A DNA stretch of 64,000 nt. Source: Panicum virgatum. Taxonomy: Eukaryota > Streptophyta > Magnoliopsida > Poales > Poaceae. The notes beneath the pieces were generated by a model that saw only the letters and a program-made list of their open reading frames with translations, did no database searches and was not told the origin of the DNA. The translations under genes were made by a program, and so were the position numbers. Below are positions 1 through 11,307 of the stretch, piece by piece. The stretch covers positions 22,996,451 through 23,060,450 of the forward strand of contig NC_053149.1 of assembly GCF_016808335.1 (NCBI RefSeq). Direction: 5' to 3'. Every line of letters starts with the position of its first letter. The first letter of the stretch is position 1.

Positions 1-2122
1 CTTGTGTGAGATTGCGTTGAAGAATGAGCACAACTTTATGATCGTATCTCTGACCTTCACGGGAAGCACGCCCCTTAGAGCAACTGGGAGCAACTGTGTC
101 ATAATGACATGGCAGTCATGGGCCTTCATGCAGCTCATGTTGAACTTTAACTCCTTCATGTTTGCAAGCCTTGTGATGTTTGATGAGTATCCCGTTGGCA
201 CTTTGAGTTCGTGGAAGAAGCTACAAATTTTCCTTTTCTCAATTTTATCCAAGGTCCAAGATGCAACCGGAAGCTTCGTCTTCCCATCATGTTGAGTAAT
301 TGGATGCAGCTCACTTCTGACATTCATATCTTGCAGGTCCTGTCGAGTTTCAAGTGACTCTTTTCCTTTACCTTTCATGGCCATTAATGTTCCGAGCGTG
401 CTCTCGGTAACATTTTTAGTTAGATGCATGCCATCAAGTACGTGACGAACAATCAAGTCCTGACAATAAGGGAGTCTCCAGAACAAGGATTTTTTTTTCC
501 ACAACGAATCAGCTGGAGCGGGTACACTTCCTTTGCCCTTTCCTAGTACAACTCTTAGTTTACTAACCTTCTTGTATATCTCCTTCCCATCTAGAAACTT
601 GGGAGGTAAACGTTCATCCCTTGTACCATCAAAGGATTTCTTGTTCCGGCGATATGGGTGAGCCTTTGGAAGGAACCTACGATGACCCATGTAAACCATT
701 TTGTTGCTATTCTTCAACCATCTTGCGTCGGTATCATCCAAACAAACCACACATCCCTTGTAACCCTTCGTTACTTGGCCTGCTAAGCTACCAAGGCCGG
801 GAAGGTCTGTGATTGTTACAAACAAAATTGCCTTCAGAGTGAAGTGTTCTCGCTTGTACTCATCCCACACCCTGACACCATCGTTCCACAACTTCATTAG
901 ATCATCCACCAGTGGTTCCAAATAAACATGGATATCATTTCCAGGTTGTTTTGGCCCTTGGATTAGTAATGGCATCATGATGTAGGTCCACTTCATACAC
1001 AACCAAGGAGGAAGGTTGTATATGCAAAGAGTTACAGGCCACGTACTGTGTTTGCTGCTCACCATGTTAAAAGGACACATCCCATCCGTACTCAAACTGA
1101 ATTTTATGTTTCTTATTTCCTTTGCAAACCGATTCTTGTATTTGTAGTTGATAGCTCTCCACTGTGAACCATCTGCAGGGTGTCTGAGATTCCCATCAAC
1201 GAGTCGATCTTCGGCATGCCACCTCATCAGCTTGGCAGTCTTCGCGTTTGCAAACAACCATTTCAAACGAGGAATGATAGGAAAATACCAGACGACCTTG
1301 GCAGGTGGTCGTTTGTTGCGGTCACCTTTCATTGACAATGCCGATTCAGGACATTTGTACCGTGAAGCTGAGCACACTGGACATGCATCCAAGTCTTCAT
1401 ATTTGCCGTGATACAAGATGCAATCCTTAGGGCATGCATGGATCTTTTGTACCTCCAGTTCCATTGGGCAAATCATTTGCTTCGCCTGGTATGTGTTTTC
1501 AGGCAACCCGTTAGGGCTTGGCAGCAACTTCTGCAATAAGCTTAACAAATCATCAAATCCCTTGTCTGACAAACCATTACTAGACTTCATCTCCAATAGC
1601 ATCAGGTTTGCTTCAAGTTTAGACACGCTGCAACTTGGGTAAAGTGGTGTTCTTGCATCTATCCTCATCTGCTCCAACTTGTTCAGATTCTTTTCGTCAA
1701 GAAAGTCCGGTTCCCCATCACGTATCATTTGGTCTAGTGCATCCACAACATCATCAGCAACTAATGTTTCCTGCATGGTTTCATTTACGCTTTCATGTCC
1801 GGTTTCCTCTACTATTTCCGGGTTAGTTGTTTCCTCCACTGTTTCATGCCTGTCCTCATGGATGGAGTGCATTGTCTCACCAACCTCACCGTGCTTGTTC
1901 CAAACTTGGTAGTTGGGCATAAAACCTCTAAATAACAGATGAAAGCGGATCTGCTCAACATTGCCAAACTGCTTCTGATTTTTGCAATCAATGCATGGGC
2001 AATACACGTAGCCATCATCTTGTAGATTCTTTTTGTGCCTTGGCAGTCTGCACAAACGAGTCCACACCATTGACAAAATCCAAATTTCCAGCCTTTGTAC
2101 CGTACATCCAACCTTGATTCAT
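1..2122 (-). pseudogene. TNP2-like CACTA transposase (Transposase_21 family), partial, one frameshift
   Basis: Cuts and moves CACTA elements. Reading down from an ATG at 2122, the N-terminus (MNQGWMYGT...) resembles the Transpos_assoc domain. A Cys-rich stretch (YCPCIDCKN) and GFMPNYQVW follow near 1920-2010. The core contains the LSTDGMCPFN signature of the Transposase_21 family near 1060-1100. Towards base 1 come the family-typical blocks LKFNMSCMKAHDCHV and QLLPVALRG. The frame changes once near 2035 in an A-rich run (cacaaaaagaat). From there to base 1 I saw no in-frame stop. A tcttgtgtgcatag tract just before the ATG could be a splice acceptor. The frameshift could be a real lesion, a sequencing error or an unrecognised intron edge. 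The C-terminal part is off the window. Confidence 0.88.
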
Positions 2123-2132
2123 CTATGCACAC

Positions 2133-2974
2133 AAGAAAACATCCAAGAATCTAAATTTAGTAAAATTATCATCTCAACACATAGATTTTCAGTTTATCAA
2201 GTTTCCTAACAAATATCACACTTTAAGGGCCATCTAAATCAATTAAGAAAGAGGCTTTACTTCAATAATTAAAATATATACTTCAATTTTTGTCAAGTTC
2301 CTAATCATCAAAACTAAGAAATGCCATCTAAATTAATTAAGAAAAAGCATTTACATCTCGATCATCACAATTAATAAATATCCTATAAACTAATTAAGAA
2401 AGACCCCTTACATCCCAATCATCGCAATTATGACAACAATCTAACCATAAAGAGCTAGTTCTTACCTTCAATCAAATATGTGAAGTCCAGTCCTCAAAAT
2501 TTAATGAGCCTCCATGATGACTTCATGATGAGTGTTCATGAGAAATTATCCTAAAGTGAAGAAAAAGAGGCTCTCCTTGATCAATTCATCACAAAATGAA
2601 TGACTAATCCTAAGATAAAGGCTATGAATCAAATGGATTGCTAGCTACAAACCTATCACAAGTTGGTTCACTCAAACAACAAAAAAAGAAGCCCCAATGA
2701 TGAGAAATGATCCAAAAATGGAGAAAAAAGCCCTCCTTGATCAATTCATCACGAAATGCATGATTAATCCCAAGAAAATGGGTACAAAGCCAATGAATTG
2801 ATGGCTACTAACCTTAGAATAAGTTGGTGGAGCCAATATATCAAGAATGGTGAGGTTTCATGAGAATTTCGGCAAAATCCGGCAGCAACAATGGAGGAGA
2901 GAGGTGTGGCCGTCGGGTTGGAGAAGAAAGGTGGTGGGAGGAAGGAGGAGTTAGGGTTTTGTACTGTACAGGCT
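2133..2974 (-). other. CACTA 5' leader, no gene
   Basis: AT-rich non-coding DNA between the transposase start and the subterminal repeats. Two similar blocks (about 2500-2640 and 2690-2820) share phrases such as ccttgatcaattcatcac and aatgatccaaaa, suggesting an old internal duplication. No open frame of note. Confidence 0.6.
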
Positions 2975-3200
2975 TATCACCGCCGGTTCTAAATACGAAC
3001 TGTTGGTGATACTGCTTATCACCGCCGGTTCGTGTTACAAACCGGCGGTGATATGCTCGCAGGACATCACCAACGGTTCATAACACAAACCGGCGGTGAT
3101 AATCAACATCACCGCCGGTTCCAACCGCCACTACGGCCACCTACTGCAGACCCAGCGGTGATACCTTATCACCGCCGGTTCATGTTGAACCGGCGGTGAT
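2975..3200. repeat. CACTA subterminal repeat array (TCACCGCCGGTT units)
   Basis: The 12-mer tcaccgccggtt and its complement aaccggcggtga recur about nine times in both orientations in 225 bp. Such arrays lie inside both ends of CACTA elements and are the known binding targets of TNP1/TNPA-type proteins. The same motif occurs at 12394-12545, so that segment belongs to the same family. Confidence 0.85.
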
Positions 3201-3233
3201 AGCCTGTTGGCAATGGCCAATTCTCTAGTAGTG

Positions 3234-4607
3234 TGACTCCGAGCTAATCGAACAACCCATAAACTTATGGCGACAAGGAATAAAAGGTACAAATTAACAA
3301 GGAAGGTAAATGCATTAAAGTAGGACGTGTCTACCCGACATAAAATGACATTTGGATTCATAAAATCATCATCGCATGCATACATTTTTAGGCTTAGGAA
3401 TTTAAATAGGAGCAAGAATGATCAAGGAGGTGCTTGTCTTGCTGCTGATTATTCATACCCTCAAGTATTAGCTCAGCGTCTCGCTCGGCGTCTGGCGCAG
3501 TTACGAACATCTCGTCGTCTACGCGAATCGGACGAACGACAACACATGCAAAGAACCAAATAAACAGCAATGAACAACCAAATAAATGCCATGAGATGAT
3601 TGAGCATGATTTTTAGGAAAGTTTCTAAAAAAATTATTTAACTTAAAGTTTATTTGGGCAAGGTACGCATGTTTGAAACTTAAAACAGATTAAAAGGTTG
3701 TGCATTTTACTTTTTATTAATTTTTTTTGTGAAGGAAAACGGCAAGGATGTAAAAGCACGTGTTGATGTGAGCTCTTAAGGTTAAGTGTATTCCAAATGT
3801 ATTCTCTCTTTTATTTTTGTAAAGAAAAACAGACGCTTTTCGTCTATGATTAGAGCTCTTGCTTAGGGTGTATTTCAGCTTTTATTTGTGTAAAGAAAAA
3901 TGGCCGCTTTGCTTGATTAGCAGGCCGAGAGGCACCATGGGTACTTAGTGCTCACCAAAAGGCTCGTCGAAGGTCCAGGCGAGGCAAGGAACAAGGCGGG
4001 GCGTGGTGAGGTGATGCAGGCTTGCGGTGCAGCGGCCACAACGTGCTTGCTGTTCGGCTTCGGCGTTGTTTCCCCAGCTCGCGGCGTCGGCGTCGGCGTC
4101 GATCTTTGGCTCGGCTCTCTTGGTCGCAGGGGCATAGATAGGGGGGCGGGCAGGGGCCTGGCCCTGCCTATGGCTCCCAAATTTACATTGAAAATTTGAA
4201 TTTTAATTAAATTTTTATATAAATTAGCATGGTTGCCCCCCCTAATAATGAAAAAAAACAAATTCCTGGCTCCGCCCTTGCTTGGTCGTCGACGTCGTCG
4301 TTGCTCCCGGCAGCGGGTTCAGCTCGGCGTCGTCGTTTTGGCGTTGCGGCAGTGAGCAAGGCCGGCGCGACAGAGACTTGCGATACGACGAAGCTCGGCT
4401 GCGGCGGCGTCGACATGGCTGCGGTGTTTCGACGAGCAGGTTGCAGGCGAGGCGGACAGCTAGCAGCTTGGCTGGGTCGTCGGCGAGGTCGGGGCTACGG
4501 CTCGCGGTACTGCTCGTCGTGGCCGTCGGCGACTCGGCGTCGGCGTCCGTGTCGGCGTCATCCTCTTCGCGCTCATGGCCGTCGTCTTCGTCGTCTGTGG
4601 CAGCGCA
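3234..4607. other. Intergenic DNA, GC-rich towards the right, no gene recognised
   Basis: From 3234 to about 3915 the DNA is AT-rich with no recognisable domain. From about 3940 it is GC-rich and low in complexity (gtcggcgtcggcgtcg-type runs). Overlapping open frames occur on both strands here, which is what GC-rich DNA produces by chance. An AT-rich segment (about 4175-4265) looks like a small insertion in the GC-rich tract. The Copia element at 4608 interrupts this tract, which resumes at 9751. Confidence 0.5.
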
Positions 4608-5035
4608 TGTTGATGTTGATCCTTTAACCGTGACAGTCTTTTGTATCCATGTTAGGTGCATTAGGTAGTTCAATTAAGTTGTGAACATGTTTCATTTTGT
4701 AACGCGTAGAATCGTGGGCAAAGCAGAGACTTGCACGTCTTGCGCCATGACCGCGTCAGGGGGCTGGTCACCGCCACCAACTGTGAGCCGTGCATGCATG
4801 TCGCTCGGGCGTCCGCAAATGACGGCGCACCGTGCAGCTGCAGGTGGTGGCGGGGATGTCGGATCAAGCCCGGTTATAACCAAAACCAATGCATCAAGAA
4901 AAGCTGGGCCATTGCAGTGAAAACCTCTCGCCATCTCGTGTTCTCATGTGTGTGCGTCGCGTTCCTAGTGACCACGCTCTGGGCATCGCCGGACGTCGGT
5001 GAGTTCCATAGGACGGCGAGCCGCCGATCGTAACA
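4608..5035 (+). repeat. Copia 5' LTR
   Basis: Begins TGTTGATGTTGATCC and ends TAACA, 428 bp. It pairs with 9328-9750. A 4-bp catg duplication and one extra t account for most of the length difference. Confidence 0.95.
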
Positions 5036-5037
5036 CG

Positions 5038-5050
5038 TGGCATCAGAGCC
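5038..5050 (+). other. Primer-binding site, initiator-Met tRNA type
   Basis: TGGCATCAGAGCC lies two bases after the LTR. It matches the usual plant Copia primer site TGGTATCAGAGCC, complementary to the 3' end of initiator tRNA-Met, with one change (T to C). Confidence 0.9.
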
Positions 5051-5055
5051 GGTTG

Positions 5056-6285
5056 ATGTTCTACGGAGGATCAATTAGCCCGCCTAGATCACCAGCCTTG
5101 AAGAAACCCAAGATCGAGATGAGCGACGTCGGTCCGAGCTCCGGCGCCGGTGGAGTGAGGGAGAGCTCACTCATGTGGCCAATGTTGTCACGCTCAAACT
5201 ACACCGAGTGGGCGATGTTGATGCAGTGCAACTACGAAGCCATGGAGATTTGGGATGCAATCGAGCCTGGCGGCGCAAATGTCAAGCACGCGCAGGACCG
5301 ACAGGCAATGAGCGCACTGCTGCGTTCCGTGCCCAAAGACATGTGGCAGACGCTCGGTGGGAAGAAGTCCATCAAGGAGGCGTGGGAGGCGGTGAAGACG
5401 ATGCGTGTTGGCGCAGATCGCGTGAAGGACGTCAATGCCCAGAAGCTCTCAAGGGAGTTCGAGAATCTCCAGTTCAGGGAAGGGGAGACGATCGACGACT
5501 TCGGCATGCGCATCACCAACCTGGTCGCCGACCTCAAGACACTCGGCGAGATGATCGACGATGTGAAGGTCATCAAGAAGTTCCTGCGCGTCGTCCCTCC
5601 GCGCTTCACCAGCGTGGTTGTCTCCATCGAGATGTTCTGCGATCTGAAGAAGCACTCGGTGGAGGAACTCATCGGACGCCTGCGCACAGCTGAGGAGCGG
5701 TTCGACGAAAAGGTTGAGGAGATCACCGACAATGCCGGTCGACTTCTGTTGGCCGAGGAGGAGTGGCTTGAGAAACACATGCACCGTTTCCAAGCTAGCT
5801 CCAAGGAGAGTGGTGGAAGCAGCCTCGGTGGCGGTGCGGCCAAGAACAAGACAGTGGCGTGCTCTGGCGGTGGTGCCTCGGGACCTGTCAAGCTGACATC
5901 CAAGGGCACGCCGAGGAGGAAGGGGCATTTCCGGAACTGTGGCATATATGGCCACTGGGCACAAGACTGCAAGCGGCCCAAGAAGGAGAAGAAGAAGGAT
6001 GCTGCACAGCCGGAGGCGAACGTGGCTGTCGGCGGCGTGGATCAGCAGGGCGCGCTGATGGTGGCCATGTGCGACGTCGTGCACGGGTCGTCTCAGTTCG
6101 TCCACCTGACAGAGAAAGTGATTCCTGTGCCTGTACCAGATGATCAGTGGGTGCTCGACATGGGCGTAAGCAACCACATGACTAGAACCAGATCGATGTT
6201 GTCCCAGCTTGACACATCAGTGCGAGGTTCAGTCAGATTTGGAGATGGATCTCATGTTTCCATCCATGGCATGGGTCAGTGGTGA
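5056..6285 (+). pseudogene. Copia gag and protease, both with altered key residues
   Basis: Gag coats the element RNA; the protease processes the polyprotein. The frame is open upstream of 5056, but the first ATGs outside the LTR are at 5056 and 5119. The central part (NYTEWAMLMQCNYEAMEIWDAI, LSREFENLQF, IDDFGMRITNLVADLK) is a UBN2-type gag. The CCHC knuckle at 5929-5964 reads F-R-N-C-X4-H-X4-C, with Phe (ttc) where the first zinc-binding Cys (tgc) should be. The protease begins near 6148. Its catalytic triad, normally DTG or DSG, reads D-M-G (6157-6165). The frame breaks near 6280, where the next domain continues in another frame. Both changes should abolish function. Confidence 0.9.
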
Positions 6286-7542
6286 TGCAAGATCATCGTC
6301 AGGGGCATAAGGTACTAACTGACGTTTACTATATTCCTCGGTTGAGAAGTAATATTGTTAGCTTGGGTCAGTTAGAAGAAAAGGGGTTTATGATTGTTAT
6401 GGGGAAAGGAAGGCTTCGTGTGTTTGATCAGGAACAGACACTGTTGATCTCTGCACCTAGAACTGGCAATAGGTTATACTTGGCAAAGTTTGGGCTAGTA
6501 CCACCTGTTTGTTTCTTAGCTCAGTCTGATGATCACTCATGGCTTTGGCATGCTAGATTTGGACACTTGAATTTCAGGGCCTTGAATGATTTGAGTGCAA
6601 AGCAGATGGTAGAAGGGTTGCCAGTAGTAACTAGAGTGGAGAAAGTTTGTGATGGGTGTGTCCTTGGTAAACATCACAGAAAACCTTTTCCTCAAGTGTC
6701 AAGTTTCAGAGCAGAAAAGTGCTTAGAGCTTGTCCATAATGATTTGTGTGGGCATATTTCACCTAAGACAGTTGGGGGTGCATCATATTTTCTCCTGGTT
6801 GTTGATGACTACAGTAGATTCATGTGGTTGAAATGCTCAAGACCAAGGGTCAGGCTCTGGAATGTTTCAAAAAGGTGAAAGCCAAAGCTGAACTTGAATG
6901 CAACAACAAGTTAAAAGCACTGAGAACAGATCGGGGGGGGGGGGGAAATTCATGTCCAATCTGTTCTCAGTTTTCTGTGATGAAGGTGGGATTAAACACT
7001 ACACCACCACTCCCTACTCGCCACAGCAAAATGGAGTAGTAGAGAGGAGAAATCAAACTGTGGTAGAAATGGCCAGGTGTATGTTAAAAACCATGAGGGT
7101 ACCACCTGAATTTTGGGGAGAGGCAGTCTGCACTGCAGTTTACATTCTTAACAGGTCTCCTAATAAAAGCCTGGATAAGAAAACTCCCTATGAAGCTTGG
7201 CATGGTAAAAAACCCAAGGTCAGTCACATGAAGACATTTGGTTGCACGTCTTATGTGAAAGCCACTGGTCCTGGCCTGAATAAGTTATATGACAGATCTA
7301 GCAAAATGATGTTCATTGGCTATGAATCAGGCACAAAAGGTTATAGGTTCTATGATTTGTCAGCTAAGAAGTTGGTGATCAGTAGAGATGTCATCTTTGA
7401 TGAGAGACAACCCTGTAATCTGACCAGTGGAGTGAGTAGTTCAGAGCAGGCAATTGACAGCTTCATTGTTCATTATGAGGAGACTGATAGAAATCCGACA
7501 ACAGCAGTGGCTGTAGACAATCTAGTAGATGGAGATCAGTGA
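6279..7542 (+). pseudogene. Copia GAG-pre-integrase and integrase, frameshifted
   Basis: Integrase inserts the cDNA into the host genome. The part open from 6279 to 6878 contains the zinc-binding GAG-pre-integrase region (LWHARFGHLNF, CDGCVLGKHHRKPF) and the first catalytic Asp in LVHNDLCGHI. The frame shifts near 6827 and again near 6937, inside a run of ten G residues within the LRTDRGGEF-type motif that carries the second Asp. The last catalytic Glu is in NGVVERRNQT. The C-terminal block FGCTSYVK...FIGYESGTKGYRFYD is normal for Copia. A TGA at 7540 ends the frame before RT. Confidence 0.92.
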
Positions 7543-9318
7543 GGTGCTCCTGTTGATCAAGAAAACATTGTGGAACATGATGAAGCTGTTCACACTCCCC
7601 AAAACAGTCCAGGTTTAGCTGGACACCAGGGTGCAAATTTTGCAACTCCACCCGGTCAACACTATGAAGAAACATTTGGAGGGCCTCTGAGATTCAAGAC
7701 TCTGAATGACATCTATGATACTACTGATGAAGTGCAAAATTTTGAGTATAGTGGAGTATGTTTTTTGGCTGCTGATGAGCCACTGTGTGTGGAAGAAGCA
7801 CTGGAAGATTTTTGCTGGTTGGAGGCTATGAGAAGTGAATTGCAGTCAATTCAAGCAAACAACACTTGGTACTACTTAGAACTTCCAAAAGGTCACAAGG
7901 CAATTGGTCTAAAGTGGGTGTTCAAGGTAAAAAGAGATCCAAAGGGAAACATTGTGAAACACAAGGCTCGGCTTGTTGCAAAGGGATATGCCCAAAGGCA
8001 TGGGGTGGATTATGAAGAAGTCTTTGCTGCTGTTGCTAGGCTGGAGACTGTGAGATTGGTTCTAGCACTGGCTGCTCAAGGAAAGTGGGAAGTGCAACAT
8101 ATGGATGTAAAGTCAGCTTTCTTGAATGATGATTTACAAGAGGAAGTCTATGTCACCCAGCCACCAGGATTTATGAATCCAAAATATTCAGGCAGAGTCA
8201 TGAAACTGAACAAGGCCTTATATGGGCTGAAACAGGCTCCTAGAGCTTAGAATTCTAAACTTGATCAAGAACTTGTGAAATTGGGCTTCTGCAGAAGTGA
8301 GGAGGAGCATGCAGTCTACAAAAGGGGCAGTGGTAATACTCTGTTGTTGCTGGGAGTGTATGTAGATGATCTCATTATCTATGGGCCTGACACAAGACTG
8401 ATAGCAGAATTTAAGAAGGAGATGTGTAAGACATTCAGTATGAGTGATTTGGGCCTGTTGAGCTATTATTTGGGCATGGAAGTGAGACAAAAACCTAGGG
8501 AAATTACTATCTGCCAGAGAGCATTTGTAAACAAGATTTTTGAGCAGTGTGGCATGAAGGGCTGTAATCTGGTTGATACACCTATGGAACAAAACAGCAA
8601 ATTGTTTCCTGGCAGACCTGATATAGCCAAGGATGTGATAAAGTTCAGAAGTATTGTGGGTAGCCTGAGATATCTAGTTAATTCCAGACCTGGCATTGCT
8701 TTTGCTGTGGGTATGGTCAGCAGATTCATGGAATCTCCCACTGTGGAACATTGGGCTGCAATAAAGAGAATTGTGAGATATGTTGCAGGTACTTCTGAAT
8801 ATGGTTGCACCTATCTGAATAACACCACTGCAGAGCTGGAGCTGTTGGGATATTCTGACAGTGATCATGCTGGTGATCTTGAGAAGAGGAAGAGTACCTC
8901 TGGTGTGTTATTTTTCTTGCATGGCAATGCAGTGACTTGGACATCACAGAAGCAAAGGACAGTGTCTCTGTCGAGTTGTGAGTCTGAATATATTGCAGCA
9001 GCTTCAGCAGCTTGTCAAGGCGTGTGGCTGAGCAGACTGCTTGCAGATCTAACTGGACAGGGTGTGAAAAGGTTCAGACTCTTGATGGACAGCAAGTCGG
9101 CCATCGAACTAAGCAAGAATCCAGTGTACCATGAGCGCAGCAAACATATTGACACTCGTTATCACTTTATCAGAGAATGTATTGCTGATGGGTTAGTTGA
9201 AGTGGAGCACGTTGGGACTGACAATCAGCTTGCAGACATCTTGACAATGCCATTGGGCAGGATAAAGTTCATAGAGATGCGTCAAGCGTTGGGCGTCAGC
9301 AAGGTGAGTCACGGTTAG
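7543..9318 (+). pseudogene. Copia reverse transcriptase and RNase H, one internal stop
   Basis: Copies element RNA into DNA. The RT starts with WLEAMRSELQSIQANNTW and continues through KHKARLVAKGYAQ, the HMDVKSAFLNDDL motif and LNKALYGLKQAPRA. There a TAG (8248-8250) replaces what is normally Trp (TGG). The same frame resumes and contains the catalytic YVDD in LGVYVDDLIIYG. RNase H follows, with SDSDHAGD, SSCESEYIA and KHIDTRYHFIRE, ending at a stop at 9316-9318. Apart from the 7540 and 8248 stops this part is in good order, so the integrase and gag lesions are at least as limiting. Confidence 0.94.
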
Positions 9319-9327
9319 GGAGGTGAA
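9317..9327 (+). other. Polypurine tract of the Copia element
   Basis: Purine-rich agggaggtgaa lies directly before the 3' LTR and would prime plus-strand DNA synthesis. Confidence 0.8.
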
Positions 9328-9750
9328 TGTTGATGTTGATCCTTTAACCGTGACAGTCTTTTGTATCCATGTTAGGTGCATTAGGTAGTCAATTAAGTTG
9401 TGAACATGTTTCATTTTGTAACGCGTAGAATGGTGGGCAATGCGGAGACTTGCACGTCTTGCGCCATGACCGCATCAGGGGGCTGGTCGCTGCCACCAAC
9501 TGTGAGCAGTGCATGTCGCTCGGGCGTCCGCAAATGACGGCGCACCGTGCAGCTGCAGGTGGTGGCGGGGATGTCGGATCAAACCCGATTATAATCAAAC
9601 CCAATGCATCAAGAAAAGCTGCGCCATTGTAGTGAAAACCTCTCGCCATCTCGTGTTCTCGTGTGTGTGCGTCGCGTTCCTGGTGACCGCGCTCCGGGCA
9701 TCGCCGGACGTCGGTGAGTTCCATAGGACGGCGAGCCGCCGATCCTAACA
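9328..9750 (+). repeat. Copia 3' LTR
   Basis: 423 bp, starting TGTTGATGTTGATCC and ending TAACA. It is followed by gcgca, identical to the five bases before the 5' LTR. Confidence 0.95.
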
Positions 9751-10739
9751 GCGCAGCTCTTGGGCGGCTGGCCAGCTCGTCGGAGAAGAAAAAGAGCAAG
9801 AGAGAGAGCTGCTTCTGCTGGCTATGCTGTGTGTGCGTGAGTGTGCATGCAAGGATGAGGCTTGCTGCTGGTTGTGCTGTGTGTGCGTGACAGCGTGAGT
9901 GAAAGAGACGTGTGTGAGAGAAACGAGAGTTATGGATGCTGCTGCCTTGTGGCCTTTTGTCCACCGACGGAGAGAGAGCTGGGATGGAACAGATGCAGCG
10001 CTAGCTGCTGCTCCACTTGCTGACTGGCTGCAGTTGGGATTCCATTGGAGAGAGGGAGGAGCAGAGGAGAGTTAATGTTGCTCTTGCCATGCTTCAGTGA
10101 ATGAGATGAGAGAGAGGAGATTAGCTGCTGCCGATGGAGAGAGAAAGTGCAGCTGAGAGAGGAAAGGTGAGGGGCGTGCTCCGCATGCGCGCGCTGGGGC
10201 ATCTCTCGGCCTTGAGTGCTCATGTCCAGCGCATGTCCTTGCTCCCGGCGGCGCGGTTGGACGATGCGGCACTGGCCGATTCCAGCGCAGCTGCACAGGA
10301 GAAGGGGGAGGTCCAAGGCAGCGTATAGGTGCGGTGGAGGACAAGGCCATGCTGTGCTCGTGGTGACAAGGCTCCGGGGAGCAGCGTCGGTCACTGGCGC
10401 GGGCGGCCTCTCCGCGGACGGCGCGAGGCGCAGCGACGGGCAGCGCGGGGAAGACGACGGGGCGGAGCCGCTGACGCGCGGGCCCGGGCAAGCAGGGCAC
10501 TGCTGGGAGGACGAGAGGCGGCGGTCGGGCCGAGCGGCTGGACTGGGCCGGCACAGGAAAAAGGAGAGGAAGGGTGGGCCGGTTTTGAGGGTTGAGAGAT
10601 TTCATCATTTTTTTAAGCATGCTCACAAATGATTTTTTTAATGCACAAAATATGAGAAGATCCAAATAAAAACCAAAACAAACATTGATTGATTTATTTA
10701 TTTTGATTTTATTTATATTTGAAATTTTGGGCTGTTACA
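9751..10739 (-). repeat. GC-rich tract ending like an LTR on the minus strand
   Basis: This continues the GC-rich DNA left of the Copia element. Its right edge, read on the minus strand, begins TGTAACAGCCCAAAATTTC, a start typical of grass Gypsy LTRs (TGTAACA-CCC). I infer that roughly 3.9-4.6 kb plus 9.75-10.74 kb may be one solo LTR carrying the Copia insertion, but I could not find a matching left end or TSD. The overlapping 100-200 codon frames on both strands (10072-10665, 10216-10632) are low-complexity and show no domain. Confidence 0.4.
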
Positions 10740-11034
10740 TCACCCTATCTACATAATGAAGGGTCTAGAAAGAGCTATGACAGAGCAGACACAATGTGAC
10801 TAATGCCCCAATAGCAACACTAATTCGTTTACATTTCACACTTGCTGGTAAGTGCCTGAATAAATTAATTGAAATAAATATATAATTAATTAAAATAAAT
10901 CTTTATATCTCATAATTATTTTGACACCCTTCAGTTTCAGGCGAACACTCTTTTGATCAATATCCAGAAACCATCTATAAGAAAAAAAAAACTTAATTTA
11001 TGAAAATGTATATGTCGGTAACCTCGACCCTGCG
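10740..11034. other. AT-rich intergenic DNA, no feature seen
   Basis: AT-rich sequence with several runs of aaataaatta type. No open frame, RNA gene or repeat structure recognised. Confidence 0.5.
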
Positions 11035-11307
11035 GTGATGACACTGCCTTTCGGGGGGACACGGTGCGGTACAAGTACATCGACAATAGGCCAGTCGCAA
11101 CACAAAAATTTCCGGTTAATAGGAACACATCACTTGGCACAGGCAGCGTGCTCGTTGATATGCTTTCAGTGCAACAACGGCCACGCTGACTGCGCCAAAT
11201 GCTGTGTTCGCATCAACCGAAAATGCTGGTGTTGCGACCAGCCCATTGGCGACGTCCTTATAGCGCATCGTGTATCCCCGAAATGTAGTGTCATCACCGT
11301 TGGATGA
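11035..11307 (+). pseudogene. SINA-like RING finger fragment
   Basis: SINA/SIAH proteins are E3 ubiquitin ligases. This 90-codon frame contains CFQCNNGHADCAKCC, then about eight residues later CWCCDQPIG. The spacing and the NGH-x2-C-x2-C and PIG phrases match the second half of a SINA-type RING. The first CxxC pair, usual at the RING start, is not present, and there is no SINA substrate-binding domain after it. The frame ends after VSPKCSVITVG and is followed by aataaag near 11333. It is best read as a broken or captured gene fragment. No introns or promoter were recognised. Confidence 0.6.

Larger units (their letters stand above)
1..3233 (-). mobile_element. CACTA (En/Spm) transposon, 5' part, runs off the left edge
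   Basis: Class II element read on the minus strand. Its outer end is at 3233, where the minus strand begins CACTACTAGAGAATTGGCC, a classical CACTA terminal inverted repeat. Inside this lie about 250 bp of short repeats, then an AT-rich leader (about 2133-2975), then a TNP2-type transposase that continues past base 1. The 3' end and any second (TNP1-like) gene are outside the window. The 3-bp target duplication would be the bases just right of 3233 (tga) but cannot be checked without the other end. Family assignment rests on both the terminus and the transposase, so it is firm. Confidence 0.92.
4608..9750 (+). mobile_element. Copia LTR retrotransposon, full length, decayed, TSD GCGCA
   Basis: The element has a 5' LTR (4608-5035), a primer site, gag, protease, integrase, reverse transcriptase, RNase H, a purine tract and a 3' LTR (9328-9750). 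Integrase before RT is the Copia order. Both LTRs run TG...CA. The five bases before 4608 and the five after 9750 are both gcgca, so both ends and the insertion event are intact. By eye the LTRs differ by about 18 substitutions and two indels, roughly 4%, an insertion of moderate age. The coding region has three frameshifts and two stops, so it is not autonomous. Confidence 0.96.

Noticed and set aside
2971..3205. Possible CRISPR-like array (regular short repeats)
   Set aside because: Repeats occur in both orientations with uneven spacing at a CACTA end, the normal subterminal array of a plant transposon.
4229..4673. Overlapping 128-143 codon frames on both strands
   Set aside because: GC-rich, low-complexity sequence open in several frames at once, no domain, and interrupted at 4608 by the Copia LTR.
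5232..6177. Two long minus-strand frames of 242-249 codons
   Set aside because: Antisense shadows of Copia gag, which has clear family motifs on the plus strand.
10072..10665. 197-codon minus and 138-codon plus frames
   Set aside because: Same GC-rich tract; Pro/Arg/Ser-rich products with no domain, probably LTR sequence.
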